Source: Chelonoidis abingdonii
Lineage: Eukaryota > Chordata > Testudines > Testudinidae
Reading direction: 5' to 3'
Assembly (NCBI RefSeq): GCF_003597395.2
Contig: NC_133774.1
Span: 48,828,363 to 48,892,362, forward strand
DNA length: 64,000 bases
Shown: positions 22,233 to 34,261 of the stretch, piece after piece
Numbering within the stretch: position 1 is the first letter of the stretch
How the letters are laid out: each line of letters starts with the position of its first letter
The notes under the pieces: model-generated
Told to the model about the DNA's origin: nothing
The model's database searches: none
What the model saw: only the letters and a program-made list of their open reading frames with translations
Program-made: the position numbers and the translations under genes

Positions 22233-22345
22233 AAAAAGCTCTACTTAGAGCATCTGATGAAGTGGGTATTCACCCACGAAAGTTCATGCTCTAATACGTC
22301 TGTTAGTCTATAAGTTGCCACAGGACTCTTTGGTGCTCTTAGAAA
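22233..22345 (+). repeat. Dispersed amniote repeat with CATCTGATGAAGTGGGT head
   Basis: The block runs GCATCTGATGAAGTGGGT, TTCACCCACGAAAGTTCATG, ACGTCTGTTAGTCTATAAG, TTGCCACAGGACTCTTTG. I know this wording from a dispersed repeat found in many vertebrates. It abuts the truncated end of the older DIRS. No coding capacity. Confidence 0.65.
22247..22292 (+). ncRNA. Hammerhead-ribozyme-like fold
   Basis: Stem I is AGAGCAT (22,247-22,253) with ATGCTCT (22,286-22,292), a perfect 7-bp match. The core CTGATGA is at 22,254-22,260. Stem II is GTGGGT (22,262-22,267) with ACCCAC (22,272-22,277), closed by loop ATTC. GAAA is at 22,278-22,281, followed by GTTC; the expected cleavage would be after C22,285. 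This is the order of a type I hammerhead with a very short stem III, a form reported in Penelope-like retroelements. One extra A (22,261) between core and stem II departs from the canonical motif. Activity is unknown. Confidence 0.45.
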
Positions 22346-25300
22346 GGTAAGTAGCTCTCATGGATGATTTCTACTGTTTAGCACGACATTCTGTACCTCT
22401 TTTGAACAAGATTGTCCTCTGCAACCCTCGAGCATCCATGCAGTTAGATGAAGAGCTTGGTGGTTCAGGTGGAGCATCTGACCATGATGTCAGGAAATTA
22501 GATCTGAGAGTACTGGGAAGAAAATCAGGTTTCAATTACAGAATCAGAAGTGTGGGGAGAACCAGTGGTGGCAAGGCCATGCTGGGGCTATAAGAATGAC
22601 TCAGGCCTGGTCCAATCTGATTTTTAGCAGGACTTTGGGAATAATCAGGAAAGCAGAGAGAAGCCTGCCTGGCTAGGGAAACAAGAACATACCTTTCAGG
22701 GAACCCAGGCTGTGGTAAAATGAGTCTTTGTCTGCTCCTCTCTGTCCTGTTTCTGCTCTTTAATTTAACTCTTGTTTTCCCCATATGTATTGTCGTGCTT
22801 ATGCCCATTTATTTGCCGTTCAGCTCTGAAACAAAGTTTCTATGAAACATAGCATCGTACGTTCTGTGTTTTTAGGGTTTGAATCCTGCATCCCTTGCAT
22901 AATCAAAGCTCTCATTTTTCTTGAGATCTTTAAGAATAACTATTATCAGGAGCTAAAGTAAGGTGGAAACAGGAGGGCTCACCACAAGTAAGGGGGTCCA
23001 CGCCATGGCTTGGGGGAGCAACATTCTCCCACAGCTCCATCTTCTCCTTGGCTGGCATAGTAAGAATTCTCCACCTGTTTCAATCTATTTTAACCACTGT
23101 TTATTAGTGATAGTTGTCTGTTATATGTCAACTTTCCTTTCCTTGCATTAACATCCCTAGTCAAAATGCAAAACTAGAGAAAAGAACTGAGCACTTCACC
23201 TTCACCTATGAGAGAAGAAGTATAACTTTGTCATGCTATTTAAGAAATGGGCTAGACCTTCATGTGATGTAAATCAGCTCAGCTCCCCCTACATCTTTGT
23301 CTTTTGTGTAAATTCACAATATATTTTATTGTAATTGCCATTGTAGTAGCACAAATAATAATGAATGAGACAAAACCTTCATACAGATGAGAAACAACAG
23401 TAAAAGAAAATAAACTTATATAAAGGAAAAAATAAAGATGAGTAAAACTTCAAAATAACATAAGAAGAACTTCGTGGCATGTGTCACTTTCTTTAGTTCG
23501 GTTCCCCCCACCACTTTCCCACATCCAGTTTGTTAGAAATGTTGGTACCAGAATCAGGGACATAGAGTACAGTATGCAGAAATAAGCTCTTACTCTCCAG
23601 CCAACCTAAGTTTGTGTTCTGTTTTTTCCCCCTGTAACTTCAGCCTCCCTTATTATTAGAATGAATGGCTAGTTCCCTTGAGCTGGACATATAGTCATTA
23701 GCCTCTTAATAATTTCTTAGGGATAAAACAGGTTATGTCTCTGTTTTGTGGCTGATCAAGACTAAGATGCCAATCTTCCAAAGAAAAAAAGTGCCATCAA
23801 AGGATTTTCTTGCTGGCTTGGCAGGCTAGTGAAATTGCACTCCAAGCTCAGGCCCTGGGCTCTTGATCCCCCTGAGCAATGGATTCAGTCCCTGGGTAGG
23901 AAGAGAGCCTCAGACTGACCTCAAGAACTCCCCACTTTGTACTGAAGAGCTCCAGCAAGAGCCATCTGCAACAATCGGCATCTGGAAGGAATGAAACTGT
24001 AAAAGAGAGGCATTGGTTGGCCAGGGAGTAAATGAAGGGAAAAGGGAAAGATCCTAGAAAATCAAATATAAGCCACAGATTGAGTTTTCAATCTCTTTTT
24101 TAAAAAATGCATGAACTCTCTCGTGCAAGATGAAGATCTCATTTTGATGCAGAACACTCAAACTCTATGCAGTCCTCATTCTAAGAAATGAAAAATGAAA
24201 TAATCACAGAACAATGAAAGGCAAATTGCAAATTAACCTATTTCTCATATAAAAGATACTTACGCATTTTATATAGGACAGTCAACAAGTATATATCTAC
24301 TTCACAGAACTAATTAGCAAAATTATTGCTGCAGCAGAAAATGCACAAGACTTATCAATAAAGTCCAACCAGAATGAGACTTCTGAAATCCTTAGGACAA
24401 CTAATTTTACATTCCTTTTCTGGTACTGGATTGTCATTTTCTGCCAGTCTTATAATCATCTTTAATTAAGGAAGTTGTCAGCAAAATGAGGCATATGCGT
24501 CACTTAAAAAACATCTTCTGCTTCATGCCACTGACATTTGCATCAGGTGTCACCAAGGCCACATGAACGACATGGCTTCAGAATCTAGCCCAGTTCAGTG
24601 CATAAAATGTTCATTTTTTTATATCATGTGAACTGCAAGAACAGTGAACAATGAGATATGATTAGAAGGATCACAGGGGCATAATAAACTCTCCTTTTAA
24701 AAGTACCTTTCAAATATACTCTCCCTGGTGGGATTCCCTTCTTTCAGAACCCTGCAGCTCCAACTCTTTATAAAGCAAAATGCAGCTAGGCCACTATTTG
24801 GGTTATTTAGAGTAGTAAGAATGGATGTTGTACTTCACACAGCTCAGAAGCCATTGAAATTTGTCCTTAAATTTATTCATCTGGTCAAAAAACATTTTTA
24901 TATTCGTTTGATTAAGGACCTGCCTAAGGTTTCAATTTTTCACATTTCATATCATTGGCAATTTATTAATCTACTGCTCAAATATTTTTGCTTGAGATGG
25001 GCCCAAACTAAAATCCTAGATCTGAACATCCCAAACTTTGGGGAAGTTCAGCTCTGAATCCATCCTTTGTGGCTCAGATCCATCTCTGTTAGGTTCCAGT
25101 ATTGTACCTTTGGCTTTAACCTGGGAAGTTTTTGTTTTAGTATGGCATATAAGAAAAACGAAAAGCAATTCGACCCCATTATCTTTAAAGCTGTAAGACA
25201 ATAACATCACCACTATTCTTTGTCCTGTATCAATATAAACCTAATATGGTATGTGTATGTGTAATACTTTATACAGATATGTACACATTTACATGACAAA

Positions 25301-26721
25301 TGAGTGAGCTGCTTCTTACCCAATATGGCAATAAATGAAAGCAATATCTGGTAATATCAGTGACAGGTACTACAGCAATTTTGTCTGGGTGAAAAGGAGA
25401 ATTGATAAAATTGAGTCATGATAAGAAACAAGCATTTTAATTGTGTGAGTTTTCCTTCTGTCCCAAAGATGATTTTCTTCCCTAAGCCACACTGAATAAA
25501 GCGGGTGCTTACATATGACGTATCTTGGTTGTATTTCACATGGAGCAGCAGTGACACATATAGTTGCGTGGAATGTATCAAACACTTGGAGATTTGTTTT
25601 TATCACAGCCAGCATGTAGATTTGGGGGAATCCTCTGCTGATGTGTAAAGAGGATGCAAAACAGATACTTGGACCTAATCCAGTGCTCATTAAATTTAGT
25701 GGAAAGTCTCCCATTGTCTTCAGTAGCTGATGGATCAGCCCCAATATCAACAGTTTCAGCCTACAGGCTGCTATGGGAGTGCCTTGTCGTGTGTACCAAT
25801 TTTTGTGTACTTTACTTTTTTTTTGCTTCTCTGGCACCTTCCTAGTTATTGTACAACTTACCTACTTCCCCCAACCCCAAAGAAACAGTCTCGTTTCATT
25901 GTTTGCTTTTATTTCTGATTTAAGGACATTGGTGTGTACTCATCTCCCTTAGTTATTAATTCTTTTTATTTAGATTTATAAAACCGCATACACAAAAAAG
26001 CGCCTAGCCCACATGCTAGGTGCTTGACAATTATTTAAAAATACAATGAAACAGGACAAAACCAACAGCAGCCTCCGCCACATTTGTCAATAACTAGTCA
26101 GATCTTACAGCAAAGAAATATGACCCTACTTCCCTAAACCATGCCCCTCAGGAACATCCCCACCCCAAGGACCCTACTAAGGAGACCAGCTTTGGTCAAC
26201 ACATTTAGGCTATTTTGCACCGGGGGCTGGGAGTGAGTTCCAAATTTACAAGCAAGACAAGGGCTAAATTAATTGGGTAATTTATTCACTATGAATAAGT
26301 TTACCTGGCACTATTGTTCTTATTAGTTTGTCTAAATACGTAACCAAAGTTTTCTCTGTTTGCAGATTAAGCCTCTTACTTCTTGATCTGTCCTCGTTGA
26401 CTGATTAAAATAATTAGCCACTGTCCCCCTTTTAATATCTCCTTTTTGTATATTTGTACTAATTAATGTCTCCTCTCAGTTTTCTATTCTCTAAACCGAA
26501 TAGGACAAGTTCTTTAAGCTTTCTTCACAGGTTTTATCTTCCAAGACACTTACAGTATTTATTGCTCAATTTAAATGCATAAGAGGGTTTTATATTTAAT
26601 AAGCAAGGAAACAAGTAGTATGCACAGCTAGAAAAACACCAGCAATGCTTCACACTACATCCACAGAGAAAACCAGCATTCCCCTGTACTACATTATTTA
26701 TAATACAGCAGTATCCAGACA
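22346..26721. other. Non-coding stretch, nothing recognised
   Basis: Mostly AT-rich sequence. The longest minus-strand frame (25,370-25,837) shows no domain, codon bias or conserved motif and is taken as chance. No clear element ends were found. Confidence 0.55.
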
Positions 26722-26765
26722 CCCAGTCAGGATTGGGGCTCCATTTTGCTAGACACTGTATAAAC
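26722..26765 (-). repeat. Short MIR/L2-type tail fragment
   Basis: TCAGGATTGGGGCTCCATTT and GCTAGACACTGTATAAACCA match the family tail seen at 4,518-4,635. Only about 45 bp survive. Confidence 0.4.
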
Positions 26766-26779
26766 CAATGGTGGGCAAC

Positions 26780-27285
26780 CTGTAGCCCGCCTGGAATCCC
26801 CTTCTGAGTCCCATTGCCCCTCCACCTGGAAACCCCCCTCAAGCCTCTGTGCATCCAGATCCCCACATACCTAGACTCCCCACTGAGCTGCCTGCACCCA
26901 GATTGTCCCACACAGAATCCTCTCACCCCCAGTTGGTTCCCCCCCACACTGAGCCTCTCTACACTTGGATCCTTCCTGGTTGAGTCTGCCTGCCTCACAA
27001 CTGGAGTGCCTGGTGCAGGGAGCCAGGGTATTTCTGGGGCAGGCCTAGGCCTTATGCTGTGTCAGAGTTGGGTGCAGCCTCACCACTGAGTCTGTGTCCC
27101 CGGGATGGGAGATGGAGAGGCTGCAGGGTGATCTCCCACATTCATGCAACCAGGGGCCTGTGCTCACCACTGCCATGCTGGAGCCTCTGCATTTATTTTT
27201 TGACAGATAAAATTCTGCAGAATTTTGCAGAATTTTAAAATATTGTGTGAAGAATTTTTAATTTTTGGCACCGAATGTCCTCAGG
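26780..27285. repeat. C-rich degenerate minisatellite with AT-rich end, probable DNA-element remnant
   Basis: From 26,780 to about 27,090 a loose unit (CCCAGAT...CCCCCACTGAGCC...) repeats with strong decay. From 27,190 an AT-rich segment (AAATTCTGCAGAATTTTG..., AATTTTTGGCACCG) ends near CCTCAGGAG. This composite is typical of a turtle interspersed repeat; family and boundaries are uncertain. Confidence 0.4.
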
Positions 27286-27536
27286 AGTTCTATTTACACC
27301 GCATGAGCAGACTGAAGTCAGTGCAGCTGCATGCAGGCAAGGCAGTCTGCTTTCTCCATTGTAAATTGCACAATTGGTGCTCAGGGCTCTGATGCTACAT
27401 ACAAACATGAGTAACTTTATGTACATGACTAGTCCCTGCGATGGTGTGTCCACTCCACACAAGCCCTGAGTGGGATAGTGTGGGCCAGTAGTGGTCAATT
27501 AATCTTTGACTCTGTGTCTGTAGGGGAGCCAGGGAT

Positions 27537-27798
27537 CAGGGGCGGCTCTAGGTATTTTGCCATCCCAAGCACAGCAGGCAGGCTGCCTTCGGTGGCCTGC
27601 CTGTGGGAGGTCCCCGGTCCCACGGATTCGGTGGCACACCTGCGGGAGGTCCGCCGAAGCCATGGGACCAGCAGACCCTCCACAGGCATGCCGCCAAAGG
27701 CAACCTGCCTGCCGCCTTCATGGCAACCAGCAGAGCGCCCCCTGTGGCTTGCCGCCCCATGCATGCGCTTGACGTGCTGGGGCCTAGAGTCACCCCTG
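27537..27798. mobile_element. 262-bp hAT-type MITE with perfect 8-bp target duplication
   Basis: The left end is CAGGGGCGGCTCTAGG. The right end reads CAGGGGTGACTCTAGG on the other strand, an inverted repeat with two mismatches. CCAGGGAT lies immediately on both sides (27,529-27,536 and 27,799-27,806), an exact 8-bp duplication as made by hAT transposases. The GC-rich interior has repeated CCTGCCTG...GGAGGTCC words and no transposase. Confidence 0.92.
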
Positions 27799-27806
27799 CC
27801 AGGGAT

Positions 27807-29515
27807 TGATGGTGCCTAATGGCAGATGAAACCCAGCTGAGGGAGGAGCTAGGCTAGGAACATAAAGCTAGGAAGCAAGAGCAGGAAAATGCTGCAGCGG
27901 GGAGGTCTACAGTAATTCCCTAAGAGGAAAGAGTTGGCTGGGGACAAAGCAGAGATCCAGATGGAGAGTAAGCCCTGGGGACCTGACCTAGGTTAGGGAA
28001 TTTAACAAGAGGTTGAGAGGGGTGAAGTAGCCACAGGGAGTGGAAGAAGCTCCAGCGATAAACCTAGAGATAGGTGAGAAGATAGAGAGGTAGGGTAGGA
28101 AGAAGCTCAGGGAAATAGGAACAGGATCCAAGACTGAGCAGATCTTTTGCTTAATTAAAAAGTCAGATAAAATAAAGTGTTTTATTGTAAATAAGACAGC
28201 AATAAATATGACAGTGTCATTTTGCTAAATTGCCTTAAGAAAATTTCAGATTTCAGCAGAAAAGCTCAGTTTCTTTTCTTAAATATGTTAAATATCCATT
28301 TTAATACATCTAGATGGTTTCTGGAAGCTATTTTGGTTGTACTACAAAAGGTGTGGCTGGCTTATATTACAGGATAATTACTTTTTGCTGACGATTTTCT
28401 GAAGATATGTATGGAATTTGAATGGAGCCTAGCCATGGGTGATTCAGCAATCAGGCACTCCATCAGGAATTGAAACCCAATTGAGTAAAGCACTTAAGCA
28501 CATGCTTATGTCCTACTGAGGCTACAGAATTCAGATAACATCCTTTATTTAAAAAACAAACAAAACAAAATGAGACCACCACCACTGTGGTTATTTTGAT
28601 GAACCTGCTACAAAAGTTTGCACAACTACTATGACCACCAGCCTGTTAACCGACTCGTTTCCCCAAGGCCCAATTTAATGTAACAACACTGTAGAGCTTG
28701 TAATAATTTATGCCAGTTGAAAAGCCAAGAGATTCAATTTTTAAACAGAGTTCATTGACAGGCACTGTGTTTCTTATCATAAATGTTTAATCGTTCTCAG
28801 CTATTTTAAAATAACTTTCACAGTTTTATTAAAATCTTATTGAAGCTTGTTGAAAGCTGACAAGTTAAGGGGCATTCTACCTCTAATGATCTGATGTCTC
28901 CTCCATTCCTTCTATCGTTTTCTCATTCTGGGCTAGTCCTACAATGAGCTCCACAGGGGAAGACCCGCAGTGTAAGCACAGAACCCCATTGATTTCAATG
29001 GGACATTATTAAATATTTGGGGTTGCAGCTGGGGGATTCTGAAAAAGTCCTAAGAGTGTTCAGGTCCTTTTAAGGCCTCTAAGGAATGGGAGGTCATTTT
29101 CCCAGCACTGTGAAGCAGGGGCCAGCAGAAGCCTTCAAGGACAGGTCCATGTGCAGGTCATTGCAGAATTGCTATATTGGGGAAATTTCCCACAAAAATT
29201 TGTCCCGCCCTGCCCCCCACTGAAAGATGTTGAAATTCATAATTTTAGAACAGCTCCATATGTTTTATAGTTAATTACTATTATACTTTATGTTGTCCTG
29301 TTGTGCCCTTCTGTTTTCCTTGACCAGTGTTTCAGATGAAAGTGTGCCACAAACAAAATGTAATACAATGCAACGAAAAATATTTTTACGAGTGGTAGAG
29401 TTCATGTGCAGATAAAAATTCTGACCAGACTATTGAGATGCCTCTGAAAAATAAGACAAGCAGGAGTTGTTTTGGAACTCCTAATGGGCTCACTACTGCA
29501 AAACGTTGAGAAATC
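27807..29515. other. Non-coding stretch with scraps of ancient repeats
   Basis: 27,807-28,140 is purine-rich and continuous in style with the flank left of the MITE, so the MITE probably landed in an older repeat I cannot name. AAGCACTTAAGCACATGCTT near 28,490 and CCCATTGATTTCAATGGGAC at 28,984 belong to the palindromic amniote repeats. No coding motif. Confidence 0.45.
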
Positions 29516-29705
29516 TGGCTCTGATCCAACAAAGCACGTGCTTAACTTTAAGCACATAAGCAGTTCCATGATCATGCCCCATTTGAGGGAGTTAGCTATT
29601 TTGGGACAGATTTTCAAAGGTAATCAGGTGCCTAAAGTTGCAGATATGTGCCTAAGGGGACTTTCAAAGCTTTAAGTGAGTTAGGTGCCATTTCAAGGGG
29701 CCACT
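29516..29705. repeat. Two adjacent ancient palindromic repeat fragments
   Basis: CTGATCCAACAAAGCACGTG and TTAACTTTAAGCACATAAGC (29,520-29,560) belong to one dispersed palindromic family. TTTTCAAAGGTAATCAGG, GTGCCTAAGGGGACTTTC and GTGAGTTAGGTGCC (29,610-29,690) belong to the TTTTCAAA family of 8,428-8,525. Confidence 0.45.
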
Positions 29706-29885
29706 ATGACAGTGTAGTGGGCAGGAAGTTTCTGTTTCAGTAGAAAGTGTAGCAATCAGTCCTAGAGCTGGTGTAATTATTGTCAGGGCTGCTCATGAAA
29801 AGCCCAGTCCTGCAAGGTGTTGAGTACTGTACCTATTACAAGGTAGGGGCCTGGTGAGCTGGGCCAAGCAAAAAGTCTGTGTTTC

Positions 29886-30655
29886 AACAGGGCTAAATGT
29901 AAAGTCATGCCTCTAGGAACCAAGAACAAAGGCCATACTTACAGGATGTGGGGAACTCTATCCTGGGAAGCAGCGATTCTGAAAAAAGATTTGGGGGTCA
30001 TGGTGGATAATCAGCTCAACATGAGCTCCACTGCCACACAGCGGCCAAAAGGGCTAACGCAATCCTTGAATGTATAAATAGGGGAATATTGAGTAATAGT
30101 AGGGAGGTTATATTACTACTGTATTTGGCCCAGGTGCAACTGCTGCTAGAATACTGTGCCCAGTTCTGGTGCTGACAATTCAAGAAGGATGTTGCTAAAT
30201 TGGAGAAGGTTCAGAGGAGAGCCATGAGAGTGACTTAAGGATTAGAGAACATGCCTTACAGTGATAAATAGATTGAATTTAACTTAAAGAGAAGGTTAAG
30301 GAGTGATTTGGTCACAGTCTAAGTACCTACCTGGGAAACAGAAATTTGATCATACAGCACTACAATCTAGTAGACAAAGTTATAACAAAATCCAGTGGCT
30401 GGAAGTTGACTCTAAGCAAATTTAGATCAGAAATAAGGTGTAAATTTTTAACAGTGAGTAATTAACCATTGGAAAAATTACCAAGTGTTGTAATGGAATC
30501 TATCACTGGACATTTGCAAAGCAAGAGTGTGCTTTTCTGAAAGACATGCTCTAGTTCCAATGGAAACTAATTCAAAGAAGTCCTGTGTTATGCGGGATGT
30601 CAGGCTAGATGGTCATCATGATCCCTTTGACTTTAGTCCATGAAACTACCATGGA
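29886..30655 (+). mobile_element. CR1 LINE, 5'-truncated 3' portion
   Basis: The start resembles the KCKVMPLGTKN stretch found downstream of the CR1 reverse-transcriptase palm. It continues DLGVMVDNQL, LEYCAQFW-like (GAATACTGTGCCCAGTTCTGG) and the QRRAMR-like segment. It ends in a decayed CR1 3' end (GTCAGGCTAGATGGTCATC). Frames are broken by many stops and shifts. It is an old dead-on-arrival insertion. Confidence 0.8.
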
Positions 30656-33399
30656 CTTAAATAGGAGTTGAGGACATTTAGCATCTTCCAGGGGCACTCA
30701 TGTCCTCACATGATCTGGTCCCTAATTGGTAGGTGTGCATTTGGATCACAAGTTAAGGGATGGGAAGTACTAAGTTCTTCCAATTATGCCAATCACAATT
30801 TTCTGAATCTTATACATAGTGTAAATATTGAATGCAAGCCTAGTGCAAAAGATGGAAATACTGCAAAAAAAATCTACAGTAAGTATATTAAATGGGGGAG
30901 GAGGGAAAGTCCCCAAACCCTGATATTAAATAAAGTAATGGCTATAAGTATCCAAGTATAAAAAATTGCCTGAAGGTTATGGTTGAAGGAACATTGCTTT
31001 TTCATGCTCAAATAACTCAAAATCATCTGAACAGGTTCTTTTCAAAATTTCCATTAGAAATAGACCAAGAACAAGCATGAGAAATGTCAGATGAAAAAGT
31101 AATTGAGGGGGAAGTCATAAATCACTGGAAGTAAGGTCTTAGAATGAAAGCATTATCTGACCCAGAACTACAGCACTGCCGGCACAATGCTATAATATAT
31201 ATAGCAATGCAAATATAGCAACTTGTTGATCACACTACTGCTGAAGCCATTCTTTATGTAAACTCCTGCAGACATATGTTTTGTTTTCCAAGCACATCCA
31301 CAACTACTCAACAGAAATAAGTGCTTGTTCTGTATTCCTACAATTAGCCAGTCAGACAGATTATGTGTATCCTTTCAGTTCTCCCAGCTAGATACACTGG
31401 CATTATAAATGTACCCACAAATGGGACAACAGAGACTTTCCTTACTACCTGCAATTCCAATAAGATTTCATGAGTCCTCCCAACATGTCGATAGGTTCAT
31501 GAAAGTTAGAGATGGAAAAGAAATGTTAGATCAGAGAGTCCATGGCTCTGAAAGTGCAGGACATAGTATCAATAGACTATACCTGACCACAACTGTGTGG
31601 TGTGGGAATTTACCCCTCTTGCTTGGTGAATAGGCTGCCAAGTCTCTAACTGAGTCTATCACCATTTATTGGTGCCCTCTAGATGCATTAGAGCATTTCT
31701 AGAAGTGCTAATTCAGGAGGAGAGATGCAGAGTTTTGGATCACTGAACTGGAATTTTTACAAGCATCGACCCCCAACAGGCAAAACTACTGGGAGCTATG
31801 TGGAAAGGAAGACTCTTAAAAGAATTGGAGATACTGGGGTTCCCATGAACAGAACTGAATAGTGGGTATACCGCTCACACTGGTAATTATAACATTAAGT
31901 AGCCACCATAAGGTCTTATTCCTTCTGTCACCTGAGGAGGAGGAGACAGCTTCCTTTGGATTGTTGTGCCCGGGAGAAAATGGTCCCCATCTTACCCCAG
32001 CCCTATTCTTCATTATAATGCAAATCTAGCCTACTCAGAGTGAGACCAACAGAGTCACAAGTATTGTCCTCATCAGAGTTAAATCGTAAGCCAACAGCTA
32101 CTGCAATGCTCCTTCTGAGGGAGACAAAAGGAAGAGAGCAGTATACGGCACAGCTTAATACATTCAGGTGGGTTGTATTGGCTCAGAGAAATTCCTACTA
32201 TGCAAGCAGGTCTAGGAGCAAGTTTCCCTAGGATATATTTGATAACAAGGACATTTCTGAGAATCTCTAGCAGCAAATTCAATTAATAAAACAGCTATGA
32301 TGTTCCATTTGCTGCCCTTCCTATCTTGAATAAAGAAACAAACAAGAAGCAGCTCTGTGCTAGTCTATTGTGACAGGTCAGAATATTTGCTTTACTATTA
32401 CAAGACATCTTTGGATCTGAAAAAAAATTCTGTTTTTCTGTTGAATATTTTAAAGGAATCAAAAGTTGGAATTTTTTAAACACATTGAGTCATCCTGAAT
32501 ATAGAACTTACAAGATATTTGCATCTCCATGCCCTTGTCTCTGTAGTTCAACCCATACTTTTGATAGTTCAGTGACAGTTGGATGAGACTGTGCCCATAG
32601 CTCAGAAGCTGGCAAAATGCCCAATTCCCATCCAGCCTCCCCAACAAGACCCCAAATCTTTGTCTTTGAAATCCTTCCTTAAAGCCCACATCTTCAAGCA
32701 ATCCTTCCACCTGCCTAATCAGGGCAAACATTCCTCTTCTCCCCACTATCCTAATTCAGAAATGTTCCCATGTTTGTTTAGTCATAAGAGGGGCTTAATC
32801 CTACAAACCTTACTCGTGTGAGTAGTGCCAAGAAATTTCACACTTGAAATATGGGACTAGCTGCATGAGGGAAGGATGGCAAGATCAAGTCCCCAGAACG
32901 TAAATTCTTCAAGCTCTTGAAGTCAACGGCACTAGTTCTATGAATAACTGCTCACCAATAGGAGTTTGACTCTATGTGTATTAGGCACTTCACAGGCAAA
33001 GCCAAGCAAGCAAGGTCCCTAAGCCAAAGAGTTAAGGGCTAGTTTGTGATTAGCCCTGATGTGCCTGTGCAGGGGAGCAAGGCTTCCTCCCATTCCCCTG
33101 CATGGTAGGGTCTAGGCAGGAGGAGAGCAGGGACTGCACAACCATATATTCTGCCTTTGAACAAGTGGTTAGGGGAGGTTACAGTACGTGAAACCACAGC
33201 TCCAGTTTGCAATGCACCAGCCAGTAAAACTCAGCTGACATGAGGAGGAAGTGAGCTGCACCTCACAGAACAATAGGGGAGGAACTGTGCCTCAGAGGCC
33301 CAGTCTCAAAGCCTCCCGGAGCCATACCAGACTCCCTGCAACCTACACATTTAAATTCCGCTGATAGCACCAAGGAAAGATTTAACTGCTAGCTCAGCA
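30656..33399. other. Non-coding stretch, nothing firmly recognised
   Basis: Short frames only. Near 32,785-32,970 words such as CCTTACTCGTGTGAGTAGTG recall the palindromic amniote repeat. No exon-like frame with flanking splice signals stood out. Confidence 0.5.
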
Positions 33400-33572
33400 G
33401 GTGCAGAATGACACTTTAGTGCCCTTTGGGTAGACTGAAGGGACACTGGTGTTTTTTTCCCCATTGAGGTCCAATCTTGTGACTAAACATTCCAATAGTT
33501 ATAGCTTCACAGATACTATGCAGGACACACTGGGCAACTGAGGGAGAAGTCACTGCAGGGATGGAGGGTGGA

Positions 33573-34002
33573 CAGGGTTGGTGCAACCATTTAGGCGACC
33601 TAGGCGGTTGCCTAGGGTGCTGGGATTTGAGGGGCACCATTTTCTTCAGCAGCGACCACGGCAGCTAGATCTTCGGCCGCCCTGGTCACTGCCGGCATTT
33701 TGGCAGAGGGAGCGGGGGCAGGGGAGCGTGGGGAGGGCCGCCTGCAGCAAGTAAGGGGGGGGGCGGCACACAAGGGAACTCCCCGCCCCAGCTCACCCCT
33801 GCTCCGTGCACGAGGACCCCAAGCACGCCGTCACCGCTTCACTTCTCCCGCCTCCCAGGCTTGCAGCGCCTAAGCTGATTGCGGCTCCTCAGGGTAGAAG
33901 GGGGGAGCTGCCGCAGGGGGAGGCACCTCAGGGCGAGGGCTCGGGGGGGGGCGCAAGGTGGAAGTTTCGCCTAGGGCACGAAACATCCTTGCACTGGCCC
34001 TG
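33573..34002. mobile_element. 430-bp GC-rich hAT-type MITE with perfect 8-bp target duplication
   Basis: The left end is CAGGGTTGGTGCAACC. The right end reads CAGGGCCAGTGCAAGG on the other strand. AGGGTGGA is present exactly on both sides (33,565-33,572 and 34,003-34,010). The second-order inverted words GCGACCTAGGCGGTTGCC and TTCGCCTAGGGCACG lie just inside the ends. The interior is very GC-rich and non-coding. Confidence 0.92.
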
Positions 34003-34261
34003 AGGGTGGAGCAGCTGTCTGCTGAGTTTGAACAGCCAGACACAAGGGCTATTAAAAGAGCTCAACTGTCATATTCATCAATGTGCACCAAACACCATAC
34101 AATTCCTAACAGGCCCCAGAACAGCAGGGCCAAGTAGAGCACCATATACCACAATGCATTACTGTGGCTCACTGTTAAGGTGCTCTTTCCAAGCCTCCCT
34201 GAGCTGTATAGCTCCACATTGACCGTAGCAACGTGGACATGAAAGTGGCTGGTGTATGGAT

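Noticed and set aside
25370..25837. 155-codon minus-strand frame as a gene
   Set aside because: No domain, no compositional signal, no matching neighbour frame; consistent with chance.
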